Source: Rhizorhabdus sp049889055
Lineage (GTDB): Bacteria; Pseudomonadota; Alphaproteobacteria; Sphingomonadales; Sphingomonadaceae
DNA length: 64,000 nucleotides
Assembly: GCF_049889055.1 (NCBI RefSeq)
Contig: NZ_JBLTWO010000005.1
Coordinates: 234,378 to 298,377, forward strand
Direction of reading: 5' to 3'
The notes under the pieces: model-generated
The model's database searches: none
What the model was told of the DNA's origin: nothing
What the model saw: the letters and a program-made list of their open reading frames with translations, nothing else
Shown here: positions 34,693-43,648 of the stretch, piece by piece
Layout of the letters: each line of letters begins with the position of its first letter
How positions within the stretch are numbered: the first letter of the stretch is position 1
Translations under genes and position numbers: made by a program

Positions 34693-34772
34693 CAAGCTCC
34701 GACCGACTGCAGAGCAGGAATCGAGTGGGACGCAGCCGTTGACCCCGTCTTCCAGTCGGATAACTTCGTCGC

Positions 34773-35075
34773 ATGAAAATGACTGCCACACTTTTGGCCC
34801 TGTTAATCGCGGCCTCCGCTGCTTCTGCGGCTGTTCGCGAGCGGGTGACGCCGCAGGAACTGGCCTCTGCGATCAACAAGGCGCCTTTGGCATTTGTGCC
34901 TTATCGGACGACAAAACTATCGCCGGATGACGTTCGTGCTGTGCGCTGCATTGCTCCGGATGAGGAACCTACTGAGTTCCAGTGCAAATGGCAGCACCGT
35001 TTCAGAGGTGGCTGGGTGAAAAGAACCACGTGGCTGACGATTGACGCAAAAGGATGGCGCGTGATGGATGCCTAG
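34773..35075 (+). CDS. Small exported protein, function unknown
   Basis: 100 residues with a signal peptide (MKMTATLLALLIAASAASA) and a mature part of about 80 residues containing one pair of cysteines (VRCIAPDEEPTEFQCKW) that could form a disulfide. No known family recognised. The gene is less GC-rich than its neighbours. A second in-frame ATG at residue 3 is equally possible. Confidence 0.65.
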   Translation: MKMTATLLALLIAASAASAAVRERVTPQELASAINKAPLAFVPYRTTKLSPDDVRAVRCIAPDEEPTEFQCKWQHRFRGGWVKRTTWLTIDAKGWRVMDA

Positions 35076-35097
35076 AATCCGCTTCGTCAGCAAAAGA

Positions 35098-35190
35098 TAT
35101 GGGGACACAATACTCAACTCATTGAGTTCACACGCACAGCAAGCTCTTTTGGGAAGACCGGCAATAAATGGGTATAGTGTTGTCCCCGAG
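35098..35190. repeat. REP-like short palindromic element
   Basis: An element of about 90 bases beginning GGGGACACAATACTC and ending AATGGGTATAGTGTTGTCCCC, with imperfect terminal inversion (GGGGACA at 35101-35107, TGTCCCC at 35181-35187). The layout and the AATAAATGGGTA core resemble the GGGGACA-bounded repeats associated with REP-type Y1 transposases in many proteobacteria. Recalled similarity only; no transposase is present here. Confidence 0.5.
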
Positions 35191-35237
35191 ATTTCCGAGA
35201 TTGTAGTGTCCTGGAGATTGATAGGACACGACCCGCG

Positions 35238-35498
35238 CTATGCTTCCCCATAGCCGCAAGCGAGTAACAAAGCGTCGCGTCTGATCTCGACATTGAAGTA
35301 GCCATCGGGCGTCGTGTGTCGCAGCGACAGATAGGCCGTCGCGCCAGAAAATTCGTGATCATCCAGGATGATGCCCTGTAACGCGTTTGGTTCTCGGCAG
35401 CCAAACCGGAACGGCTCAGGGGTGTCACGCGCCACATGGTTAGCGTTCACCCATCCCCACCCGTATATTGGTTTTACATAGCGGAAGTGGCTGAACAT
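35238..35498 (-). CDS. Hypothetical protein, uncertain
   Basis: 86-residue frame (MFSHFRYVKPIYGWGWVN to CGYGEA) with a balanced amino acid composition unlike an antisense shadow. No family recognised. It lies in an AT-richer patch between the REP-like element and the peptidase gene. Confidence 0.4.
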   Translation of the reverse strand: MFSHFRYVKPIYGWGWVNANHVARDTPEPFRFGCREPNALQGIILDDHEFSGATAYLSLRHTTPDGYFNVEIRRDALLLACGYGEA

Positions 35499-35573
35499 TG
35501 TTGGTGAATGCCTGATCTACCAAATGTCCGCAACGGGGTCGCTTCCGGTCCGTCCGCTCCATAACGACAGCCC

Positions 35574-37721
35574 CTATTTCGGCAATTTCAGCCCCGTCCA
35601 ATGGCCGAGGAACGCCCACAGATCGGCATATTCGTCGATGACCTTGTCGGTCGGCTTGCCAGAGCCATGGCCGGCGCGCGTTTCGATGCGGATCAGGTGG
35701 GGGCGAGGGCCGATCGCCGCCGCCTGCAGCGCGGCCGCATATTTGAAGCTGTGGCCCGGCACGACGCGATCGTCGGTGTCGGCGGTCGTCACGAGGATGG
35801 CGGGATAGTCCACGCCGTCGCGGATGTTGTGATAGGGCGAATAGCCGCGCAGGACGTGGAAATCCTCTTCCTTGGCCGGATCGCCATAGTCGTCGATCCA
35901 GTAGCGGCCGGCGGTGAATTTGGTGAAGCGGAGCATATCCATCACGCCGACCGCCGGATTGGCGGCGGCGAACAGGTCGGGGCGCTGGTTGACGACCGCG
36001 CCGACGAGGAGCCCGCCATTGGATCGTCCCATCGCGGCCAGCTTGCCCTTGGCGCTGATGCCGCTCGCGATCAGATATTCGCCGGCCGCAATGAAGTCGT
36101 CGAACACATTCTGCTTGCGGTCGAGCCGCCCGGCGTCGTGCCACGCCTTGCCATATTCGCCGCCACCGCGAAGGTTCGCCACGGCATAGACGCCGCCCAT
36201 CTCCATCCAGTCGAGGATCGCCGGGGAGAAGGTCGGCGTCATCGCCACGTTGAAACCGCCATAGCCGTAGAGCAAAGCCGGCGCGCCCGGCGGGGTCGAT
36301 TTCTTGCGGGCGACGAACATCGGGATCTCGGTGCCGTCGCGCGACCGGAAGAATTTCTGGTCGACGTCGAACTCGTCGGGGTCGAAGCTGAGCCGGGGCT
36401 TGATGAAGGGCTCCATTTTCCCGGTCGACGTGTCGAAGCGATAGATGGTCGAGGGCGTGGCGAAGCTGGAGAAGCTGAAGAAGGTTTCCGGGTCCCCTGC
36501 CCGCCCGCCGAAGCCGGCACCCGTCCCGATATCGGGCAGCTTGATCGGCCCGACCGGGCGGCCGTCCAGTTCGTACAACAGCGCCTCGGTCTTGGCGTCG
36601 CCGAGATAGGCGAGGATCAGCCGGCTGCCGACGAGCGACGCCCCGACGAGCGTGTCGACCGACTGGGGGACGACCTCGACCGGGCGCGGCCGGGGCTGCG
36701 CCACGTCGAGCATGACCAGACGTTGCCGGGTCGCCTGGAAATTGGTCCGGAAATAGAGCCGGTCGCCGATGCTGCCCGCCAGCGCCCATTCATTGGTGAA
36801 GCCGCGCACGAGCCGCCGGGGTTTGAGCTCGGGATCGTTCAGGTCGAACAGCGTGAGTTCATAGCGCTCGTCGGTCCCCTCGCTCGACGTAACGAGCAGA
36901 TAGCGCCCATCCTGCGTCGTCTCGGCATGGTGGTTCAAACGCGGCCGGTTGCGTGTGGCGTAGATCAGGCGATCCTCGGACTGCGCCGTGCCGAGGCGAT
37001 GATAATAGATCTGGTGGTGGAGATTGAGCTGCTGGAAGGCAGCGCCCTTCTTGGGCTCCGGAAAGCGCGAGTAGAAGAAGCCCTCGGCGCGGCCGTCCCA
37101 GGCGAGGGTCGAGAATTTTACCCAGCGGACCTCGTCGGGCAGAACCTGCCCGCTGGTCGCATCGATCACCCGCAGGGTGCGCCAGTCGCTGCCGCCGTCC
37201 TGCACCGAATAGAGGACGAAGCGCCCATCGTTGGAGGGGCGCCATTCGTCGAGCGCGGTCGCCCCGTCCTTCGACCAGCCATTGGGGTCGAGCAGCAGCC
37301 GGGGGCCGGCTTTCAGATCGTCGCGCACCACCAGCACCGACTGGTTCTGCAGCCCGCTATTATAGGTGTGGAAATAGCGGCCGCCGCGCTTGCGGGGCAC
37401 GCCGCTGCGCTCATAGTCCCACAGCTGCTTCAGCCGCGCGCGCAGCGCATCGCGGCCTTTGAGCGATCCGAGATAGGCCTGGGTGGTCGCATTCTGCGCC
37501 TCCACCCAGTCGGCCACTTCGGAGTCCGTGCGGACGTCGCGTTCCAGCCAGCGATAGGGATCGGCGATCTTCTCGCCGAACATGTCCTCGACGATCGGCT
37601 GGCGGCGCGTTTCGGGATAGGTCACGCTGGGCTCCGCAGCGGCGACGAGACGGGCTGGTCCGGACAGGCAGAGAAGGAGCCCCGCTGCAGCCAGCGACGC
37701 CCGCACGATCCTCGACACCAT
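35574..37721 (-). CDS. Prolyl oligopeptidase family serine peptidase (S9A)
   Basis: 715-residue, probably periplasmic peptidase cutting after proline in short peptides. A signal peptide (about 1-30) is followed by the N-terminal strap (VEDMFGEKIADPYRWLE), a seven-bladed propeller and the alpha/beta-hydrolase domain with Ser567 (GRSNGG), an Asp near 650 (TADTDDRVVP) and His685 (RAGHGSGKP). The ATG at 37721 follows AGAGGG; the GTG at 37742 would run through that site. Confidence 0.93.
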   Translation of the reverse strand: MVSRIVRASLAAAGLLLCLSGPARLVAAAEPSVTYPETRRQPIVEDMFGEKIADPYRWLERDVRTDSEVADWVEAQNATTQAYLGSLKGRDALRARLKQLWDYERSGVPRKRGGRYFHTYNSGLQNQSVLVVRDDLKAGPRLLLDPNGWSKDGATALDEWRPSNDGRFVLYSVQDGGSDWRTLRVIDATSGQVLPDEVRWVKFSTLAWDGRAEGFFYSRFPEPKKGAAFQQLNLHHQIYYHRLGTAQSEDRLIYATRNRPRLNHHAETTQDGRYLLVTSSEGTDERYELTLFDLNDPELKPRRLVRGFTNEWALAGSIGDRLYFRTNFQATRQRLVMLDVAQPRPRPVEVVPQSVDTLVGASLVGSRLILAYLGDAKTEALLYELDGRPVGPIKLPDIGTGAGFGGRAGDPETFFSFSSFATPSTIYRFDTSTGKMEPFIKPRLSFDPDEFDVDQKFFRSRDGTEIPMFVARKKSTPPGAPALLYGYGGFNVAMTPTFSPAILDWMEMGGVYAVANLRGGGEYGKAWHDAGRLDRKQNVFDDFIAAGEYLIASGISAKGKLAAMGRSNGGLLVGAVVNQRPDLFAAANPAVGVMDMLRFTKFTAGRYWIDDYGDPAKEEDFHVLRGYSPYHNIRDGVDYPAILVTTADTDDRVVPGHSFKYAAALQAAAIGPRPHLIRIETRAGHGSGKPTDKVIDEYADLWAFLGHWTGLKLPK

Positions 37722-37745
37722 CCGGAAACGCCCTCTCCGCACATA

Positions 37746-37781
37746 AAGAAAAAGAGCCGCAAGCGTAACGCCCGCGGCTCT
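37746..37781 (-). terminator. Terminator of the alpha operon (after rplQ)
   Basis: 8-bp stem AGAGCCGC (37753-37760) / GCGGCTCT (37774-37781), followed in the minus direction by TTTTTCTTT. The run TCTTTT on the other side suggests it may also work for plus-strand transcripts. Confidence 0.8.
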
Positions 37782-37826
37782 CTTTTCAATGCGATAGTTC
37801 GGCCTCCCGGGGGAGGTCGCCCTGGA

Positions 37827-38249
37827 TCAGGCCGCGTCGGCCATGTCCTCGTCGCCCGCGACCGGACCGGAGTCCTGGCCCTTGGCGGCGACGTCACGAT
37901 CGACGAACTCGATGATCGCCATCGGGGCGGCGTCCGAAGCGCGGATGCCGGCCTTGATGATCCGGGTATAGCCGCCGTTGCGCGACGCATAACGCTCGGC
38001 CAGAACCTCGAACAGCTTCTTCAGCTGCGCGTCGTCCTGAAGACGGGCATGGGCGAGACGACGGTTGGCCAGGCCACCCTTCTTCGCGAGCGTGACCAGC
38101 TTCTCGACATAGGGGCGAAGTTCCTTCGCCTTGGCGAGGGTGGTCATGATCTGCTCATGCTTGATGAGGGCCGCCGACTGGTTGCGGAACAGGGCGAGAC
38201 GATGCGATCCGGTCCGCTGAAGCTTACGACCGCCTACGCGATGGCGCAT
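37827..38249 (-). CDS. rplQ: 50S ribosomal protein L17
   Basis: 140 residues. It opens MRHRVGGRKLQRTGSHRLALFRN and contains the KHEQIMTTLAKAKELRPYVEKL core. The last 20 residues are an acidic extension (QDSGPVAGDEDMADAA) beyond the conserved YTRI...VEFVDRD end. Last gene of rpsM-rpsK-rpoA-rplQ, followed by a terminator. Confidence 0.97.
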   Translation of the reverse strand: MRHRVGGRKLQRTGSHRLALFRNQSAALIKHEQIMTTLAKAKELRPYVEKLVTLAKKGGLANRRLAHARLQDDAQLKKLFEVLAERYASRNGGYTRIIKAGIRASDAAPMAIIEFVDRDVAAKGQDSGPVAGDEDMADAA

Positions 38250-38365
38250 GATATTTTCCTTCGTTTGTCAGGGGGCCGTTCAAGGTACCCCAAGCCAGGC
38301 GGCAATTTCCAAGGGCGCCGCCCCTTCCCCTATCGATGAATGGGGAGGTCGCCCTCCCCATCGCA

Positions 38366-39427
38366 TCAGAATTCCTGTTCGAGCTTCTTGGCCATTTCCT
38401 CGATATTCTCAGGCGGCCAGCCCGGGATTTCCATGCCCAGGCGGAGCCCCATCGAAGCGAGGACTTCCTTGATCTCGTTGAGCGACTTGCGGCCGAAATT
38501 CGGCGTGCGCAGCATCTCGGCTTCGGTCTTCTGAACCAGATCGCCGATGTAGATGATGTTGTCGTTCTTGAGGCAGTTGGCCGAACGGACGCTGAGCTCC
38601 AGCTCGTCGACCTTCTTGAGAAGGTAGCGGTTGAGCTGGTTGGCGTCGCCCTCGGGCTCGCCAGCGGCGCTGCCGGCGGTCGAGCCGCCTGCGGCCGGAG
38701 CCGTGATCGCCATGCCATCGTCGAAGTGGACGAACAGCTGCAGCTGATCCTGGAGGATGCGGGCCGAATAGGCGAGCGCGTCTTCCGGGGTCACCGTGCC
38801 GTCGGTCTCGATCGTCAGCGTGAGCTTGTCATAGTCGAGCTCCTGCCCGACGCGGGTGTTCTCGACCTTGTACGCGACCTGACGGACCGGCGAGTAGAGC
38901 GCGTCGACCGGGATCAGACCGATCGGGGCGTCGACCGGACGGTTCGCCGCTGCGGTAACATAGCCCTTACCGATGTCGGCGGTCAGCTCCATGTTGAGCG
39001 TCGCGCCATCGTCGAGGTGGCAGATGACCAGATCGGGGTTCATCACCTCGATGTCGCCGGGGGTCGCGATCATGCCCGCGGTGACTTCGGCCGGGCCGGT
39101 CGCCGAGAGCTGAAGACGACGCGCGCCGTCGCCCTGCATACGCAGCGCGATCTGCTTCACGTTCAGCACGATGTCGGTCACGTCCTCACGCACGCCAGCA
39201 AGGCTGGAGAATTCGTGAAGGACATTTTCGATCTTTATCGAGGTCACCGCCGCGCCCTGCAGCGAGGACAGCAGCACGCGACGCAGCGAGTTGCCCAGCG
39301 TCAGACCAAAGCCGCGCTCCAGCGGCTCGGCAACGAAGGTCGCCTTGCGCTTGCCGTCGCCGCCCGACTTCTTTTCGAGGCCGTTCGGCTTCTTGAGTTC
39401 CTGCCAGTTCTTTGCGTTGACAGCCAC
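38366..39427 (-). CDS. rpoA: RNA polymerase alpha subunit
   Basis: 353 residues. The N-terminal assembly domain includes FVAEPLERGFGLTLGNSLRRVLLSSL. The C-terminal domain (from about 270) has the LELSVRSANCLKN and GRKSLNEIKEVL motifs used for UP-element and activator contacts. Normal length and position in the alpha operon. Confidence 0.98.
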   Translation of the reverse strand: MAVNAKNWQELKKPNGLEKKSGGDGKRKATFVAEPLERGFGLTLGNSLRRVLLSSLQGAAVTSIKIENVLHEFSSLAGVREDVTDIVLNVKQIALRMQGDGARRLQLSATGPAEVTAGMIATPGDIEVMNPDLVICHLDDGATLNMELTADIGKGYVTAAANRPVDAPIGLIPVDALYSPVRQVAYKVENTRVGQELDYDKLTLTIETDGTVTPEDALAYSARILQDQLQLFVHFDDGMAITAPAAGGSTAGSAAGEPEGDANQLNRYLLKKVDELELSVRSANCLKNDNIIYIGDLVQKTEAEMLRTPNFGRKSLNEIKEVLASMGLRLGMEIPGWPPENIEEMAKKLEQEF

Positions 39428-39511
39428 TGTGTTCCCCTCAGGGTATGGCAGGCGACGGAAGGCAGCCTGCCGGAAAAGACGGAGAGCGGAGGCCGAAGCC
39501 TCCGCGCCGGA

Positions 39512-39901
39512 TCAGACGCGGCGACGCTTCGAAGGACGGACGCCGTTGTGCGGGATCGGCGTCACGTCACGGATCGACGTGATGTGGAAGCCGACCGCCT
39601 GCAGGGCGCGCAGAGCCGATTCACGACCCGAGCCGGGACCCTTGACCTCGACCTCGAGGGTGCGGACGCCATGCTCGGCGGCCTTCTTGCCGGCGTCCTC
39701 GGCCGCAACCTGCGCGGCATAAGGGGTCGACTTGCGGCTGCCCTTGAAGCCCATCATGCCGGCCGACGACCAGGCAATCGCATTGCCCTGCGCGTCCGTG
39801 ATGGTGATCATGGTGTTGTTGAAGCTGGCGTTCACATGCGCGACGCCGGCGGTGATGTTCTTGCGCTCGCGGCGGCGAATGCGCTGAGGTTCACGTGCCA
39901 T
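39512..39901 (-). CDS. rpsK: 30S ribosomal protein S11
   Basis: 129 residues: KNITAGVAHVNASFNNTMITITDAQGN, GFKGSRKSTPYAAQ and the basic end PHNGVRPSKRRRV. Binds 16S rRNA near the platform. Confidence 0.98.
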   Translation of the reverse strand: MAREPQRIRRRERKNITAGVAHVNASFNNTMITITDAQGNAIAWSSAGMMGFKGSRKSTPYAAQVAAEDAGKKAAEHGVRTLEVEVKGPGSGRESALRALQAVGFHITSIRDVTPIPHNGVRPSKRRRV

Positions 39902-39963
39902 CTTATCCGTTTCCTACATGAAGGAGCGAGCGCCGGGACCCGATGGTCCGGCACTCAAGCCCA

Positions 39964-40332
39964 TTACTTCTTCTTGCCAGCGATCGGCTTGGCCTTGCCC
40001 TTGCGGGTGCGCGCATTGGTGTGCGTGCGCTGGCCGCGGACCGGAAGACCCTTGCGGTGACGAAGGCCGCGATAGCAGGCCAGGTCCATCAGACGCTTGA
40101 TGTTCATCGCCACCTGACGGCGAAGATCGCCCTCGACGGTGTAGCCGGCGTCGATCGCTTCGCGGATCTGCAGGACTTCCTGATCGCTCAGGTCCTGCAC
40201 GCGACGCTGCGGCTCGATGCCCAGCTTGGTGGTGATCTCCTGGGCTTTGGCCGGGCCAATGCCGTGAATGTAGGTCAGCGCGATAACGACGCGCTTGTTG
40301 GTCGGGATATTGACACCCGCAATACGTGCCAC
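39964..40332 (-). CDS. rpsM: 30S ribosomal protein S13
   Basis: 122 residues starting MARIAGVNIPTNKRV from a GTG at 40332 with AGGAG nine bases upstream. LTYIHGIGP, the GLRHRKGLPVRGQRTHTNARTRKGKAK segment and the lysine-rich end are conserved. First gene of the alpha operon here, with its own promoter. Confidence 0.97.
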   Translation of the reverse strand: MARIAGVNIPTNKRVVIALTYIHGIGPAKAQEITTKLGIEPQRRVQDLSDQEVLQIREAIDAGYTVEGDLRRQVAMNIKRLMDLACYRGLRHRKGLPVRGQRTHTNARTRKGKAKPIAGKKK

Positions 40333-40476
40333 TGTGCTATTCTCCTGCTCCACGGGGCGGCTGGCAATCCGCCCCATCTCGACGCTCTCCCCGTCGGACC
40401 GGGGCCGCCTCCCACAACGCAGCACGGACGGCACGCGCGCGGAGCGGTGCCGGTCGGGACGGTATGGGAGCGAGGG

Positions 40477-40505
40477 TCACTAAAGGCGACTCGGCGCCCT
40501 GTCAA
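40477..40505 (-). promoter_or_regulatory. Promoter of the alpha operon (rpsM)
   Basis: Minus-strand TTGACA (40505-40500) and TAGTGA (40482-40477) with a 17-base spacer, about 145 bases upstream of the rpsM start. It explains how the alpha genes are expressed although separated from the spc operon. Confidence 0.6.
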
Positions 40506-40610
40506 CCGGGCGGAGGCGATTCTGGAAACAGGAACCGGACTCAAGGTGCATGGTCTTGCCCCGTCCGGCAAGGGCAGGCACGACCCGCAAGCGGGGGAGC
40601 GTTCGGAAGG

Positions 40611-41786
40611 ATGGACAGGATGCTGATACCGGCGGGACGGGAAGCGCTCGATCGAAACAATTTCGACGCGATCCGCCTCGCCATGGCATTCCTCGTCCTG
40701 TTTTCGCATTGCTTCGCGTTGCGCTTCGGCAGCGAGGCGATGGAGCCGTTCTCGCTCCTCACCAACGGCTATTACAACAGCGGCAATGTCGGCGTCTGGG
40801 CCTTCTTCGTCATCAGCGGTTTCCTGGTCGCGCGCAGCTTCGATATGTCCCCAAGCATCGGCCGGTTCGCCCTGCGGAGGGTGCGACGAATCCTTCCCGG
40901 CTATCTGGTCGCCACTTCGCTCTGCGCTTTCGCCGTCACCCCTTTTTTCGCGCCAGCAGGATTCGCAATCTCGACGGGCGATGTCGTAGCGACGCTCGTC
41001 GGCAATCTGACGCTGGGCAATCACTTCCCGATCCCGGACCTGTTCCGTGACAACCCTGTCACCGCGATCAATGGTTCGCTGTGGAGCATTCGCTTCGAAG
41101 CGCTCTGCTATGTCGGGCTGGCGCTGTTGTCGCTGACCTTCCGCCACTGGCTGCGCCCAGCCTTGCTAGTCGCCTATGCCGGCGTGGTGATCCTGTGGTG
41201 CTGGGCCGATCTGACCGGTCGCAAGCCGGGCGGATCGCCGGCGCTGATCGCGGCGATCGGCTGGCCCTATCTCTGGATGATGGTCCTGCCCAATTTTCTG
41301 GCGGGCATGATCGTCTATCATTGGCGCGACCGGCTGCCCCGGTCGACGTCCTTGCTGGTCGGCCTGGCCGGCGCCTGCCTGCTGATCTTCCACGTCGGCG
41401 AGCGCGGGACTTGGGGGATCGTCGGAGCACATCTGCTGGGGCCGCCTACCCTCGCTTATGCCGTATTCTGGCTGGCCTATCATCCGCGCATCGACCTGCG
41501 CGGCACAGCGCGCCATGGCGACTTTTCCTATGGCGTCTATCTCTATGCCTTCGTCATCCAGCAGATGCTGGTCGCGCGCACCGCCCTGCCCTTCCCCGTC
41601 TTCGTCATCGCCTCGGCGCTGCTCTCGCTTGCGGCGGGGATCGCCAGCTGGTGGCTGGTGGAGCGGCCTTGTCTCGGCCGGCGACGACGGGCCCGCCTCC
41701 GGGCCGTCAAAGACGAAGGGCGCCCGCTCCTTTCGGAACGGACGCCCTCTTCAACCCATGACGATCGCGATCAGACGACGCCGTAG
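40611..41786 (+). CDS. Acyltransferase family 3 membrane protein
   Basis: 391-residue OafA/NodX-type O-acyltransferase with about ten transmembrane helices. It has the N-terminal FDAIRLAMAFLVLFSHCF motif (catalytic-type His), VGVWAFFVISGFLVARSF, and the RRVRRILPGY and NGSLWSIRFEALCY motifs. Such proteins acetylate surface sugars. Either the ATG at 40611 or 40620 may be used; GGAAGG suits the second. The 3' end overlaps the gdhA stop by 16 bases, tail to tail. It interrupts the ribosomal gene series on the opposite strand. Confidence 0.9.
   Translation: MDRMLIPAGREALDRNNFDAIRLAMAFLVLFSHCFALRFGSEAMEPFSLLTNGYYNSGNVGVWAFFVISGFLVARSFDMSPSIGRFALRRVRRILPGYLVATSLCAFAVTPFFAPAGFAISTGDVVATLVGNLTLGNHFPIPDLFRDNPVTAINGSLWSIRFEALCYVGLALLSLTFRHWLRPALLVAYAGVVILWCWADLTGRKPGGSPALIAAIGWPYLWMMVLPNFLAGMIVYHWRDRLPRSTSLLVGLAGACLLIFHVGERGTWGIVGAHLLGPPTLAYAVFWLAYHPRIDLRGTARHGDFSYGVYLYAFVIQQMLVARTALPFPVFVIASALLSLAAGIASWWLVERPCLGRRRRARLRAVKDEGRPLLSERTPSSTHDDRDQTTP
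41715..41752 (-). terminator. Probable gdhA terminator, inside the acyltransferase 3' end
   Basis: 10-bp stem with one mismatch (AGGGCGCCCG 41717-41726 / CGGACGCCCT 41739-41748), about 20 bases beyond the gdhA stop, followed on the minus strand by a weak CTTCGTCTTT tract. Confidence 0.5.
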
Positions 41787-43132
41787 GCGAGCATCGCGTC
41801 GGCGACCTTCTTGAAGCCCGCAATGTTCGCGCCCTTCACATAGTCGATATGATCGCTGCCGGCGGTGCCGCCATATTCGACGCAGCGCGAGTGGATGCCC
41901 TGCATGATGTCGAGCAGCAGGCGCTGCAGCTCCTCTTCCTTCCACGAGATGCGCGCGGAGTTCTGGCTCATCTCGAGGCCGGACACGGCAACGCCGCCGG
42001 CATTGGCCGCCTTGCCCGGAGCGAACAGCGTCTGCGCCTTCTTGAAGACATGCGTGCCTTCCAGCGTGGTCGGCATGTTGGCGCCTTCGGACACCGCGAA
42101 GCAGCCGTTGCGGACCAACGTCTCGGCTTCCTTCTCGTTCAGCTCATTCTGCGTCGCACAGGGAATCGCGACGTCGCAGGGGACGCTCCACGGCCGCGCG
42201 CCGTCACCGAAGAACTGCGCGCCGTTGAACTCCTTCACATATTCGGAGATGCGCCCGCGCCGCTTGTTCTTGAGCTCCTTGATCCAGTTGACCTTGTCCT
42301 GGGTGATGCCATCCGGATCGTAGATATAGCCCTCGGAATCCGACAGGGTGAGGACCTTGCCGCCCAGCTGGTTGACCTTCTCGGCGGCGTGGGTCGCGAC
42401 ATTGCCCGAACCCGAGATCACCGCGTTGAGGCCGACCAGATCCTTGCCCTTGGTCTTGAGCATTTCGTGCAGGAAATAGACCGCGCCGTAGCCGGTCGCT
42501 TCGGTCCGGATCAGCGAGCCGCCATATTCGAGGCCCTTGCCGGTCAGCACGCCGGTGAACTCGTTGGTGAGGCGCTTATACTGGCCGAACATATAGCCGA
42601 TCTCACGCGCGCCGACGCCGATGTCACCCGCCGGCACGTCCACGTCCGCGCCGATGTGGCGATAGAGCTCGTTCATGAAGCTCTGGCAGAAGCGCATCAC
42701 TTCATTGGCGCTCTTGCCGCGCGGGTTGAAATTGGCGCCGCCCTTGCCGCCGCCCATCGGCAGGCCGGTCAGGGCATTCTTGAAGGTCTGTTCGAAGGCG
42801 AGGAACTTCAGCACGCTCTCGGTCACCGACGGGTGGAAGCGGATGCCGCCCTTATAAGGCCCGATCGAATTGTTGTTCTGAACACGCCAACCGCGCTGGA
42901 CGCGGATATTGCCGTTGTCGTCTTCCCAGCAGACTCGGAAGCTGATCACGCGATCCGGCTCGGCGATGCGCCGCAGGATCTGATATTTGTGATATTGTTC
43001 CTTGTCCTCGATAAACTCGTAAATGTCCTGCGCCACCTCGGTCACCGCCTGAACGAACTCGGGCTGACCGGGATTGCGCTTCTTCACCCCCTCGATGAAC
43101 GTCGAGAGATCGACATGGTCCGAAACCGCCAT
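41771..43132 (-). CDS. gdhA: NADP-type glutamate dehydrogenase
   Basis: 453-residue hexameric enzyme, normally aminating 2-oxoglutarate to glutamate. The catalytic lysine region (PMGGGKGGANFNPRGKS), the substrate motif GGIRFHPSV and the Rossmann glycines (VISGSGNVATHAAEK) are all present. The length fits the small NADP-linked class. It stands alone between adk and the alpha operon. Confidence 0.95.
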   Translation of the reverse strand: MAVSDHVDLSTFIEGVKKRNPGQPEFVQAVTEVAQDIYEFIEDKEQYHKYQILRRIAEPDRVISFRVCWEDDNGNIRVQRGWRVQNNNSIGPYKGGIRFHPSVTESVLKFLAFEQTFKNALTGLPMGGGKGGANFNPRGKSANEVMRFCQSFMNELYRHIGADVDVPAGDIGVGAREIGYMFGQYKRLTNEFTGVLTGKGLEYGGSLIRTEATGYGAVYFLHEMLKTKGKDLVGLNAVISGSGNVATHAAEKVNQLGGKVLTLSDSEGYIYDPDGITQDKVNWIKELKNKRRGRISEYVKEFNGAQFFGDGARPWSVPCDVAIPCATQNELNEKEAETLVRNGCFAVSEGANMPTTLEGTHVFKKAQTLFAPGKAANAGGVAVSGLEMSQNSARISWKEEELQRLLLDIMQGIHSRCVEYGGTAGSDHIDYVKGANIAGFKKVADAMLAYGVV

Positions 43133-43275
43133 AAGATTTTCCCCTGCTCCCCGGGCCCGAGCAGCATCCCTCGTGACTCGACGCCCGCAGGCCTAGGCAT
43201 CCCGCGAATTCAGCCGGTGGGCAAGGACTTTCCGTTGCGGAAGGGGAAGCGAGAGCTCGGCGCGCGCTGCCGCGC

Positions 43276-43497
43276 TCACCAGTGGCCCCAGACACTCACC
43301 AATTTCTCGAACGGCATGAAGGGAGCGCCCAGCCCGAGAATGAGGATCACCGAGACCACGAACAGCAGCAGCGCCCAATGATAGGCGCGGTTGAGCAGGC
43401 TGCCGAAATAGGTCAGCCATGCGATGAACTCGTTCCGCGCCTTGGCGGAACGGCGTCGCTTGCGTCTGCGCCGGACCGGTTGCTGTTCCATCGTCAT
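43276..43497 (-). CDS. Small basic membrane protein, function unknown
   Basis: 73 residues: a strongly basic start (PVRRRRKRRRSAKARNE), one hydrophobic helix (WALLLFVVSVILILGLGAPF) and a short tail ending GHW. The start may be residue 1 or 3. No family recognised. It sits between the adk terminator and gdhA. Confidence 0.6.
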   Translation of the reverse strand: MTMEQQPVRRRRKRRRSAKARNEFIAWLTYFGSLLNRAYHWALLLFVVSVILILGLGAPFMPFEKLVSVWGHW

Positions 43498-43556
43498 GAA
43501 TATGCACCATCTCCGGGTCTGACCAAAGCCGCGAAATACCCAACCTTGCCCGTAAT

Positions 43557-43588
43557 GAAAAAAGCCGACCCGACTGTATCGGATCGGC
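43557..43588 (-). terminator. Terminator of the spc operon (after adk)
   Basis: 10-bp stem with one mismatch, GCCGACCCGA (43564-43573) / TCGGATCGGC (43579-43588), 5-base loop, followed in the minus direction by six T. A classic intrinsic terminator. Confidence 0.85.
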
Positions 43589-43648
43589 CACGCCTTGCTG
43601 GCGAAAGATCAGGGCTGAACGGGGGATCGCTCCCCCGCCCTCCAGATA

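Larger units (their letters stand above)
34422..34772. other. Gene-free interval with structured sequence
   Basis: No convincing coding frame in 351 bases between the quinohemoprotein start and a small exported protein. It contains a G-quadruplex motif (34546-34568) and several nested inverted repeats (34587-34692), so a structured RNA or regulatory DNA is possible. Confidence 0.5.

Noticed and set aside
34720..34730. 11-bp match to the reverse complement of the island att core
   Set aside because: Shorter than the true repeat, in a different context, with no integrase or island signs nearby; treated as chance.
34231..34776. 181-codon plus-strand frame over the gene-free interval
   Set aside because: Begins antisense to the quinohemoprotein signal peptide and crosses the G-rich and inverted-repeat region; amino acid composition is not protein-like.
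35068..35253. 61-codon plus-strand frame overlapping the REP-like element
   Set aside because: Covers the palindromic element itself and has no ribosome binding site or family resemblance.
35601..38339. 912-codon open frame on the plus strand
   Set aside because: Antisense to the prolyl oligopeptidase and rplQ, and runs through a terminator; not a gene.
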